NCBI GenBank assembly: GCA_003453735.1
Contig: DMNE01000108.1
Span: forward strand, 220-5,719
Source of the DNA: Nitrospiraceae bacterium
GTDB lineage: Bacteria > Nitrospirota > Thermodesulfovibrionia > Thermodesulfovibrionales > UBA9159
Length of the DNA: 5,500 nucleotides
Reading direction: 5' to 3'
Every line of letters starts with the position of its first letter. The first letter of the stretch is position 1. The notes beneath the pieces were generated by a model. That model was not told the DNA's origin. It did not search any database and saw only the letters and a program-made list of their open reading frames with translations. Made by a program: the position numbers and the translations under genes. This document shows, piece after piece, positions 1-5,394 of this stretch.

Positions 1-209
1 TCCTCTGGTTTTATGGTGAAGACATGTTCATGTATCCAGAATGAGCATTCACCTTTGTCCTTCTTGTACCACAGGTCAAGCATCGTCCCATTACTCACAA
101 GAATACCACTCTCGGTGCATGGATCATCATCAGCCACGACAGAGGAAGCCTCAAGAAATAGCGCTGCTGCAAAAAGGGCGACCAAGAGAATTACCTTACT
201 TCTTTTCAT
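1..209 (-). CDS. Small exported protein of unknown function (partial, N-terminal 69 residues)
   Basis: The reading frame starts at the ATG at 209-207 and is open to the left edge, so the C-terminus is missing. The start is firm because GAGGAGGG (223-216) sits 6 nt upstream. Residues 2-5 are basic (KRSK), residues 6-19 are hydrophobic, and a VVA-DD junction near residue 26 fits Sec signal peptidase I cleavage. The mature part begins acidic (DDD), has cysteines at 31 and 55 that could form a disulfide, and is rich in W, K and H around residues 47-62. I do not recognise a family. The protein is inferred to act in the periplasm or outside the cell. It has its own promoter at 311-338 and is transcribed away from the ATPase gene. 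An upstream 20-codon frame ends on the start codon (see the leader entry). Confidence 0.75.
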   Translation of the reverse strand, partial: MKRSKVILLVALFAAALFLEASSVVADDDPCTESGILVSNGTMLDLWYKKDKGECSFWIHEHVFTIKPE

Positions 210-268
210 AAACAACCCTCCTCACACAAAAGTGCTTTTGCTCTTTCCTCAATTTCCTTCTCTTTCAT
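206..268 (-). CDS. Possible 20-codon leader ORF overlapping the exported-protein start
   Basis: Within the 5' leader of the left-edge gene, an ATG at 268-266 opens a 20-codon frame beginning MKEKEIEERA. Its TGA (208-206) overlaps the ATG of the exported protein (209-207) as ATGA, the arrangement used for translational coupling. The peptide is charged in its first half and ends in a short stretch with two cysteines. Against it: there is no Shine-Dalgarno before its ATG, the downstream gene has its own strong ribosome site, and a frame this short can arise by chance. It may simply be untranslated leader. Confidence 0.2.
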   Translation of the reverse strand: MKEKEIEERAKALLCEEGCL

Positions 269-310
269 ATCATGAAAATAGCGGGATAAATGATGAAATT
301 CTATGTCCTC

Positions 311-338
311 AGTATAGCAACGCCATACTTAAAGTCAA
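311..338 (-). promoter_or_regulatory. Sigma70-type promoter for the left-edge exported protein
   Basis: Read on the minus strand, TTGACT (338-333) is followed after 16 bp by TATACT (316-311). Each hexamer differs from consensus by one base. Initiation would fall near 303-305, giving a 5' leader of about 95 nt before the ATG at 209. That leader contains a 6-bp inverted repeat (TTTCAT/ATGAAA, about 263-277) and a CAAAAG/CTTTTG repeat close to the ribosome site. These could matter for regulation but match no riboswitch I know. Confidence 0.6.
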
Positions 339-379
339 GAGGAAAAAGCTCCAGGTTGCCCCAGGGGCTGCGTCTACTA

Positions 380-619
380 CTACCATGAATTGGAAGCATA
401 TGGGGAGTTATAAGAGTGCAGTGCATAGCCCCCTATTATTTTATTTGCTTCGGCGAAAATATCTATCTCTTTAAAAGCCGCACGGACTGGCACATCGTTA
501 TCAGGCAAGGTTTTTTTCGAATATTGGCACGGCCCGTCACACCTGCCGCCATAAACAAGGATTGTCGGGCCTGAGTAAACAATACTACCTTCGGCCGGAA
601 AGAAAGCAAAAAAAAACAC
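380..619 (-). pseudogene. Possible small gene or gene remnant, 79 codons
   Basis: A minus-strand frame is open from well inside the ATPase gene down to a TAG at 382-380. Its last part, read from a GTG at 619-617, looks more protein-like than the rest: a hydrophobic, Phe-rich beginning (FFFAFFPAEG), then a mixed sequence with CDGPC and a well-balanced C-terminal half (for example FKEIDIFAEANK). The GTG has no usable Shine-Dalgarno and lies beside a run of nine T residues (minus strand), where an indel could have destroyed an original start and signal peptide. I do not recognise a family. It could be a broken exported protein or just a chance open frame. Confidence 0.2.
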
Positions 620-657
620 CCTGTGACGTTCGAGGTGCCGTAGACTGGTGCTTCTCA

Positions 658-669
658 GCTCAGCTGAGC
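658..669. promoter_or_regulatory. 12-bp perfect palindrome upstream of the ATPase promoter (candidate operator)
   Basis: GCTCAGCTGAGC is a perfect 12-bp palindrome ending 5 bp before the -35 box of the ATPase promoter. A second, 8-bp palindrome (CCTGCAGG, 688-695) lies in the -35/-10 spacer. Placement around a promoter suits a dimeric regulator such as a metal sensor, but neither sequence matches a regulator site that I can name. No regulator gene is visible in the window. The operator role is inference. Confidence 0.3.
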
Positions 670-674
670 AGAAT

Positions 675-703
675 TTGAATCTGTCCGCCTGCAGGTGTAC
701 AAT
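675..703 (+). promoter_or_regulatory. Sigma70-type promoter of the P-type ATPase gene
   Basis: TTGAAT (675-680) and TACAAT (698-703) are separated by 17 bp, the optimal spacing. Predicted initiation near 710 leaves about 27 nt of leader before the ATG at 737. It also places the upstream in-frame GTG at 695 before the transcript start, which supports the ATG at 737 as the real start. Confidence 0.6.
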
Positions 704-736
704 GCTCGTATGGGAAAGGAACTGGGCAGAGGTGGA

Positions 737-2893
737 ATGGTAGTCTGTCATTCCACAAGGGGCCGTCTTCGGATAAAGGTTACCTTCATCCGTCAGCATG
801 TCGAAAAAGCTGCCAATGTCAGCCATTGGCTGGCTGGACAGACCGGGGTAGTGCGGGCTGAAGCCCGTCCTATAACGGGGAGTGTCATCATCTTCTATGA
901 CCCTGAGAAGACCGCTGCAGGCGCCCTTATCGAACTACTTCATAAAGGCCTCAAGGTCGCTAAAGAAAGCGCAAGAGATAACCATGCCCAAAAAGCCCCG
1001 CAAGGGGTTCAGCGCGACACTTCCCTTCGCGGAAGCCTGTTACATCTCCTAGCTATAACAGGATATTCGGCATATCTCCTGGTGAGAAGGCTCGTCTTTA
1101 GATCCGCACTGCCTCAGAGTCCGCTTAGCCTCACGGGCGTCGTGGCCGCCGTAGGTTCATTTCCCCTCATGCAGCATGCCTGGCAGGATCTGCGCGCGGG
1201 AAGAGGCGTCAGTCTCTTTCCGTTCTTGGCCGGCACTTGTCTCCTTGCTATTATCATGGGTGAGGCCCTTACCGCCCTGGAGGTAATATGGATCAGCGGC
1301 TTGAGCACGCTGCTTGAGGACTACGTAACCGACAGGTCCCGGAGGGCCATCCGTGAGGCTCTCCAGGTTACGACAAGGACCGCCTTCATACTCTTCGAGG
1401 ACAGAGAAAGGGAGATTCCGGCGGAAAACGTCCGACCGGGGGACACCGTAGTGGTGCATACCAGCGAGAAGATCCCGGTGGATGGCGTTGTGCTCAGGGG
1501 AGAGGCCCTCGTGGATGAGGCGTCCATAACGGGCCGTGCGGGACTCGAACTGCGCGCCATGAATCACCGGGTCTATGCTGGAACGATCGTCCACCAAGGG
1601 CTTCTCTACGTCCGCGCTGAAAAGGTAGGCGAGGAGACCTACCTCAACCAGATACTGAAGCTGGTGCAGGACTCCTTAGCCAATCGGGCCCCCGCTGAAA
1701 AGGCTGCGGATGTTCTCGCCGCTCGGCTAGTACGCCTTGGCGCCCTCGCCACCGTGGGCACAGCCGTCGTCACAGGGAGTTTCATCAGGGCTTTCACCGT
1801 CCTACTTGTCGTTTCCTGCCCCTGCGCATCTGCTCTTGCGGCATCCACGGCGGTGTCCGCCGCCCTTGCCAATGCCGCACGCAGGCGCATACTTATCAAA
1901 GGAGGGCTTTATCTCGAGAACGCCGGGAAGGCCGACTGTTTCTGTTTCGATAAGACCGGCACCCTTACCATCGGCCAGCCCCGGGTGGTGGAGGTAGTTC
2001 CCAGGACGGCAAGGCAGAACCCCTCCAGGATCCTTGCCCTGGCGGCGGCAGCCGAGGCGCACAATACCCATCCTTTGGCTATGGCCATCATGCAGGAGAC
2101 GAAGACCCGCGGCGTTACCGTCCCTACCCACGCGGTCTGCGAATTCGTCCTGGGCCGTGGAGTCCGCGCCAGGATGCATGGAGAGACAATCTTGGTGGGG
2201 AACGCCCAGTTCATGGAGGATTCGGACGTGGGCGTCGCGCACTTCACGAAGAAGGCGATGCGGCTTGTAGATGCAGGTCATACGATCGTCTATGTTGCAC
2301 GAAACGGTGCGCTTCTAGGGATCATCGGGGTGGCAAATGCGATCCGACCGGGCACTCCCGGCGTGCTCAACTGGCTTAAAACGGACGGCGTCTCTTACCT
2401 CGTCCTCATCACCGGCGACACGGAGCCCGTGGCGAAGGCGATGGCTCGGGATCTGGGATTTGATGACTATCGGGCCGCACTTCTTCCGGAGGAAAAGGCC
2501 AGGTTCGTGGAAAGACTGGCCGGAGCGGGCCGTCGGGTAACAATGGTGGGGGATGGGGTGAATGACGCTTTGGCCATCTCAAAGGCAGATATCGGTGTCG
2601 CCATGGGAGCCGGAGGTGCTGAGGTGGCCATAGAGGCGGCGGACATTGCACTGCTGGACAGCAACATAGAACGTTTGGTCACCCTGAGGCAGATGAGCAG
2701 ACAGACATTGCAGGTCATAGAGCAGAACCATTGGCTGGCTGTGTCCACAAATGTGATAGGGGTCGCTCTGGGAGCGGCCGGCGCAATTACGCCGATCATA
2801 GGCGGCCTTCTGCACATCGTTCACACTCTGGCTATTATGCTCAACTCCAGCCGCCTCCTAGGTTGGGAACCCCCCGAAAGAGCCGAATCATAA
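737..2893 (+). CDS. Heavy-metal translocating P-type ATPase (P1B), CtpC-like
   Basis: This is a complete 718-residue ATP-driven metal exporter of the inner membrane. Numbered from the ATG at 737, an HMA-like domain (about 1-72, opening with HSTRGRLRIKV) lacks the CxxC metal motif. Membrane helices follow at about 97-120, 130-145 and 158-190. The actuator domain (about 215-305) carries TGR at 265-267 instead of TGE. The CPC membrane motif is at 361-363, the phosphorylation site DKTGT starts at Asp405, HP is at 445-446, TGD at 559-561 and GDGVND at 605-610. Two helices close the protein, which ends near NSSRLLGW. The HMA variant, CPC and NSSRL ending resemble CtpC-type (Mn/Zn) pumps, but the metal cannot be read with certainty. 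The start is chosen for AGAGGTGG just upstream, the promoter position and the fit to the family N-terminus; GTG 695 would add 14 residues. The altered TGE loop makes normal turnover uncertain. Confidence 0.93.
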   Translation: MVVCHSTRGRLRIKVTFIRQHVEKAANVSHWLAGQTGVVRAEARPITGSVIIFYDPEKTAAGALIELLHKGLKVAKESARDNHAQKAPQGVQRDTSLRGSLLHLLAITGYSAYLLVRRLVFRSALPQSPLSLTGVVAAVGSFPLMQHAWQDLRAGRGVSLFPFLAGTCLLAIIMGEALTALEVIWISGLSTLLEDYVTDRSRRAIREALQVTTRTAFILFEDREREIPAENVRPGDTVVVHTSEKIPVDGVVLRGEALVDEASITGRAGLELRAMNHRVYAGTIVHQGLLYVRAEKVGEETYLNQILKLVQDSLANRAPAEKAADVLAARLVRLGALATVGTAVVTGSFIRAFTVLLVVSCPCASALAASTAVSAALANAARRRILIKGGLYLENAGKADCFCFDKTGTLTIGQPRVVEVVPRTARQNPSRILALAAAAEAHNTHPLAMAIMQETKTRGVTVPTHAVCEFVLGRGVRARMHGETILVGNAQFMEDSDVGVAHFTKKAMRLVDAGHTIVYVARNGALLGIIGVANAIRPGTPGVLNWLKTDGVSYLVLITGDTEPVAKAMARDLGFDDYRAALLPEEKARFVERLAGAGRRVTMVGDGVNDALAISKADIGVAMGAGGAEVAIEAADIALLDSNIERLVTLRQMSRQTLQVIEQNHWLAVSTNVIGVALGAAGAITPIIGGLLHIVHTLAIMLNSSRLLGWEPPERAES

Positions 2894-2938
2894 GCTTGTA
2901 TTGGAGGCGCAGCCAATCTCTTCGATGCTGAGGGTAAA

Positions 2939-3058
2939 ATGTCAAATGAGAGCACACTCGAGTTTTTGCGTAAGTTCATGGAGTCTTTCGCGGTTTTGCT
3001 CAGAACTAACACCGGCTCGGGTAGGCTGATCGAGTTAATGAAGGGGGATCTCCAATGA
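2939..3058 (+). CDS. Small ORF (39 aa) translationally coupled to the dioxygenase
   Basis: The ATG at 2939 opens a 39-codon frame beginning MSNESTLEFLRKF and ending MKGDLQ. GAGGG (2930-2934) lies 4 nt upstream, a rather short spacing. Its TGA (3056-3058) overlaps the dioxygenase ATG (3055-3057) as ATGA, and the dioxygenase ribosome site lies in its last codons. The peptide alternates hydrophobic and charged residues (LEFLRKFMESFAVLL), compatible with one amphipathic helix; there is no signal peptide. It is in the same frame as the ATPase, 45 nt after that gene's TAA, and no stop intervenes, so it could also be the relic of a longer tail. No family is recognised. A role as a coupling peptide or small partner is inference. 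Confidence 0.5.
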   Translation: MSNESTLEFLRKFMESFAVLLRTNTGSGRLIELMKGDLQ

Positions 3059-3834
3059 CTACTCTGATGCCGACTACCTTCTTCGGACACGGCAATCCAA
3101 TGAACGCATTATCGAGGAATGTATACACCGACGACTGGGCTTCTATCGGCAAATCCATTCCTCGTCCCAGAGCAGTGCTTGCAGTATCTGCACACTGGTA
3201 CATACCGGCTTGCGCAGTAACAGCTAATCCTGCACCTCGCACAATCCACGATTTTGGCGGCTTTCTGAGAGAGCTTTACGAGGTGACATATCCGGCACCC
3301 GGCAGTCCCGAACTTGCCCGGCAAGTTAAAGATCTGCTTTCCCCTGCGGCGGCAAGATTCGACGAGACCTGGGGACTTGACCATGGAACGTGGACGGTGC
3401 TGACTCACGTCTTTCCAAAGGCAGATATTCCTGTTGTGCAACTCAGCATAGATGAGAGGCAGCCACCAATGTTCCATTATCAAATGGGTAAACGACTCGC
3501 AACTCTTAGAGAAGAAGGCGTTTTAGTCATCGGCAGCGGCAATATCGTGCACAATCTGCACACCTATGCCTGGGGTGACCGTAGGATTCAGACTTTTGAT
3601 TGGGCGGTACGATTCGAACAAAAGGGGCAGGATTTTATTCTCGAAGGCGACGATGCCCAGGTTGTCTTTTACCAGAATCTCGGCCGGGACGCGATGCTCG
3701 CCGTCCCGACGCCGGATCACTACCTGCCGTTGCTTTATATGCTTGGTCTTCGTAAGGAAAATGAGCAGATCAGTTTTCCGGTGCCGGGAGTTGATGGCGG
3801 CTCAATCTCAATGCTTGCTGTCCAAATGGGTTGA
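3055..3834 (+). CDS. ygiD: Class III extradiol ring-cleavage dioxygenase, 4,5-DOPA dioxygenase type
   Basis: This 259-residue protein matches the LigB/YgiD family, cytosolic metalloenzymes that open catechol rings; the plant DOPA 4,5-dioxygenases belong to the same family. Visible family motifs are FFGHGNPMNA (His12), AVSAHW (His47), LDHGTW (His110), GSGNIVHN (His166) and TPDHYLPLLY (His222). By analogy with YgiD, His12, His47 and His166 would bind the metal (zinc in the E. coli protein), with His110 and His222 near the active site. The length is typical and the protein looks intact. The start is supported by AGGGGG (3042-3047), 7 nt upstream. It overlaps the preceding small ORF by ATGA and is followed 17 nt later by the GYD gene, suggesting one transcript. 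The natural substrate is unknown; bacterial members usually do not make betalains. Confidence 0.92.
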   Translation: MTTLMPTTFFGHGNPMNALSRNVYTDDWASIGKSIPRPRAVLAVSAHWYIPACAVTANPAPRTIHDFGGFLRELYEVTYPAPGSPELARQVKDLLSPAAARFDETWGLDHGTWTVLTHVFPKADIPVVQLSIDERQPPMFHYQMGKRLATLREEGVLVIGSGNIVHNLHTYAWGDRRIQTFDWAVRFEQKGQDFILEGDDAQVVFYQNLGRDAMLAVPTPDHYLPLLYMLGLRKENEQISFPVPGVDGGSISMLAVQMG

Positions 3835-3851
3835 AAAAGACTTTCCAATGC

Positions 3852-4205
3852 ATGAAGTTCATTAGAAGAGGAGAAATTATATGGGCTACTTTTGTTCAAG
3901 CCTCTTATACGTCAGAGTCAATTGCAGCAATGATGCAGAATCCTGAAGACAGAACACCTGCGGTACGTTCTCTCGTCGAGAAGCTTGGGGGAACTCTTGA
4001 GGGGTTCTGGCTTTCTCTCGGGGAATATGACGCTTTAGAGATCTATAACGTACCTGACAACATGACCGCCGCTGCTTTTTCTTTTGCGGTGTCACAAACG
4101 GGGCGATTCAAAGCAGTGAAGACAACGCCTCTACTGACATCCGAAGAAGCGTTACTTGCGATGCGCAAAGCCCGAGATGCTGGATATAAGGCTCCGGGGA
4201 CTTGA
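3852..4205 (+). CDS. GYD-domain protein, start region probably frameshifted
   Basis: The product matches the GYD family, small (about 100-residue) soluble bacterial proteins of unknown biochemical role with a ferredoxin-like, stress-responsive-barrel type fold. The family core is visible from ATFVQASYTSES through GGTLEGFWLSLGEYD (GEYD being the name motif) to a C-terminal TSEEALLAMRKA helix. Members usually begin M-A/P-T-[YF]. Here the expected start lies at 3879-3887, but the ATG there (3881), which has the ideal ribosome site AGAGGAG (3867-3873, 7 nt spacing), is out of frame by one base. The first in-frame ATG is at 3852, without a Shine-Dalgarno, and adds nine residues (MKFIRRGEI); a TTG at 3831 is another option. 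It follows the dioxygenase by 17 nt, so it is probably co-transcribed. The family call is firm and the start is not. Confidence 0.8.
   Translation: MKFIRRGEIIWATFVQASYTSESIAAMMQNPEDRTPAVRSLVEKLGGTLEGFWLSLGEYDALEIYNVPDNMTAAAFSFAVSQTGRFKAVKTTPLLTSEEALLAMRKARDAGYKAPGT
3867..3883 (+). promoter_or_regulatory. Strong ribosome binding site and ATG out of frame with the GYD gene
   Basis: AGAGGAG (3867-3873) followed after 7 nt by ATG (3881-3883) is the best initiation site in this region. From this ATG only 21 codons are open. Removing one G from the GGG at 3883-3885 would give M-A-T-F-V-Q-A-S, exactly the expected GYD N-terminus. The site therefore most likely marks the ancestral or true start of the GYD gene. 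Confidence 0.55.
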
Positions 4206-4285
4206 GCATATCTGCCTGAATCGACTATTGTTCTCGGCATCAATTATGGTATGGATAAATGTTCGATATATGAGAAGCTAACTAT

Positions 4286-4633
4286 ATGTCATATTGGGTT
4301 CTAAAGAAAGCTAAAAACGGAAAAAGAAGCTTATATGCTGTCGATTTTCCCATTCAGATCATTTTAGTCATTATTGGACTGTTAGCAGCTGGGGGGCTCC
4401 GCTACTTGAATCCTAATAAACTAGTTGGAGATAGTACAGGAATCATTTTTATTGGCTTTCTCCCCATCTTGATATCTAAGAGCTCCCTATTTAAGAAGAG
4501 GACATGGTTTTCTTGGGGTTCTAAATTCATGAGTAAGCCGTTCAGGGTTCTGTATGTTTTAGGATACATTCTTATAGGCATTGGTTTCTCTACAATCATA
4601 ACAATTGCTCTTGCTTTTCGAGGCAAATTTTGA
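4286..4633 (+). CDS. Small membrane protein of unknown function, three predicted helices
   Basis: This 115-residue protein has hydrophobic segments at about 21-38, 51-64 and 88-111. The N-terminus (KKAKNGKR) and the loop at 65-87 are strongly basic. By the positive-inside rule both face the cytoplasm, with the C-terminus outside. It has no cysteine and no motif that I recognise. GAGAAG (4272-4277) lies 8 nt before the ATG and is a modest ribosome site. The gene is visibly more AT-rich than the ATPase and dioxygenase genes, lies 80 bp after the GYD gene, and is followed by a possible insertion-element remnant, so recent acquisition is plausible. No convincing promoter or terminator is seen around it. 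Its reality rests on length, start context and coherent topology. Confidence 0.6.
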   Translation: MSYWVLKKAKNGKRSLYAVDFPIQIILVIIGLLAAGGLRYLNPNKLVGDSTGIIFIGFLPILISKSSLFKKRTWFSWGSKFMSKPFRVLYVLGYILIGIGFSTIITIALAFRGKF

Positions 4634-4639
4634 TGAGAT

Positions 4640-4790
4640 AGATAAAGTGGCTACTTCACTACCGTTCGGGGAACTTTGTCACGATTACTCCAATTGAATG
4701 CAGTAAGATAGTCCTTGATTTTCAGTTCCAGGCCAACTTATTCCAGGCCAACTTCGCCACTGCTCGTCAAAAAACCCTGCGCAGGATGTC
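4640..4790. mobile_element. Possible decayed IS21-type element end (non-coding)
   Basis: The 299 bp between the membrane protein gene and the next ribosome site hold no credible gene. Read on the minus strand, part of it contains repeated AAGTTGGCCTGGAA-like units, and on the plus strand there is a GTGGCTACTTCAC segment. IS21-family ends commonly carry several short internal repeats with AGTTGGCC-like or GTGGCTACTTT-like sequences, which is why I suspect a remnant. No istA or istB coding sequence, no clean terminal inverted repeat and no target duplication are visible, so this is a resemblance from memory, not a demonstrated element. Further right (4800-4925) the DNA is AT-rich and probably contains the promoter of the next gene, though I cannot place its boxes with confidence. 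Confidence 0.25.
4726..4754. repeat. Tandem direct repeat, period 15 bp, two copies
   Basis: TTCCAGGCCAACTTA (4726-4740) is followed immediately by TTCCAGGCCAACTT (4741-4754): two perfect 14-bp matches in tandem. Each copy contains the GGCC core. It lies in the non-coding stretch and may be the internal repeats of an insertion-element end or a binding site for a regulator. Confidence 0.8.
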
Positions 4791-4932
4791 CTTTGCTCTC
4801 TGTTAATTAAGAAAATTTAATCCTCTATTGTAATTCCAATCACTTATTCCCATAGCAGCGTCGCTTATCCTAACAAAGGGCGTGTACCGAGTTTAATTGC
4901 TGTTGTCATACTCTAAAAAGGAGGTTTCAAGA

Positions 4933-5286
4933 ATGAAAAAAGTTATGGTGGTTTTGTTGTCTCTTTTGGCTTTTGTCTCGATATCCGAGAGTGGTGCTAA
5001 CGCCTCTGGTAAGGGTACTTTTACTCCCCCGCCGGCGGATGTGGCGATCTTAGTATGTTCGGTTACTCCTATTCCTGCAACTCCTCCTGCTGCTGGAGCT
5101 GCCGCGCTTGCAATTACCGTTTCTGATTACAGTGCTAGTTCAAGCGTTGTTTTAAAGACAGCGCCACTTTTTGGTGATGATTGTGCTACAGACCTGGCGG
5201 AGCTTTTAAATGCAGGACTCAAGATAAGGGACGTTCAATCGTTTGGAGGCACTATTTTAATATACACACTAGCGACCGGGATGTAA
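4933..5286 (+). CDS. Small exported two-cysteine protein of unknown function
   Basis: The ATG at 4933 is set by a consensus ribosome site, AAGGAGGT (4918-4925), 7 nt upstream; an in-frame TTG at 4897 would bury that site inside the coding sequence. The 117-residue product starts MKKVMVVLLSLLAF, a typical Sec signal peptide, with ANA-SG near residue 24 as the likely cleavage site. The mature part of about 93 residues has a PPP run (32-34), a low-complexity Pro/Ala stretch (46-58) and cysteines at 42 and 84 that could form a disulfide. The C-terminal third (SFGGTILIYTLATG) is beta-prone. There is no lipobox and no recognised domain. It stands alone between the non-coding stretch and a strong terminator, so it is probably a single-gene unit. 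Confidence 0.75.
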   Translation: MKKVMVVLLSLLAFVSISESGANASGKGTFTPPPADVAILVCSVTPIPATPPAAGAAALAITVSDYSASSSVVLKTAPLFGDDCATDLAELLNAGLKIRDVQSFGGTILIYTLATGM

Positions 5287-5349
5287 TAGGAAATTAAGAT
5301 AGACAAGTACTGGCAACGCCTAACTCGGATTTCGCAACCCTAAATCAAG

Positions 5350-5394
5350 AATAGGAAGGCGGAGTTGAAACACTCTGCCTTCCTATTTTGTTCT
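5350..5394 (+). terminator. Strong rho-independent terminator
   Basis: A 15-bp stem (5350-5364 with 5373-5387) has one G-T wobble pair and an 8-nt loop. The stem ends in TATT and is followed by TTGTTCT, giving a T-rich tail. It lies about 60 bp after the stop of the exported two-cysteine gene and would end that transcript. A-rich sequence on the left side of the stem could give weak termination in the opposite direction as well. Confidence 0.85.

Noticed and set aside
13..474. Plus-strand 153-codon frame at the left edge
   Set aside because: It is antisense to the exported-protein gene, its promoter and leader, all of which have better signals. Its start has no ribosome site and the sequence is low in protein-like character.
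695..736. Upstream in-frame GTG start (695) for the ATPase
   Set aside because: AGGTG does not form a well-spaced site for it, it would lie upstream of the predicted transcript start, and the added 14 residues do not resemble the family N-terminus. The ATG at 737 has AGAGGTGG.
1157..2817. Several long minus-strand frames inside the ATPase gene
   Set aside because: They mirror the codon structure of a GC-rich real gene, have no ribosome sites or domains, and overlap conserved ATPase motifs.
2900..2917. ATTGG...CCAAT hairpin after the ATPase as a terminator
   Set aside because: The stem is only 5 bp and no T-run follows, so it is unlikely to stop transcription into the small ORF and dioxygenase.
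3109..3483. Minus-strand 124-codon frame within the dioxygenase gene
   Set aside because: It is antisense to a fully conserved enzyme with all active-site histidines and has no independent support.
4726..4754. Tandem repeat as a CRISPR array
   Set aside because: There are only two copies, directly abutting without spacers, and no cas genes.
4769..4785. CCTGCGCAGG next to an A-run as a minus-strand terminator
   Set aside because: It is a perfect palindrome with no room for a loop, so a stable hairpin would be very short (4 bp with a 2-nt loop); no minus-strand gene needs it.
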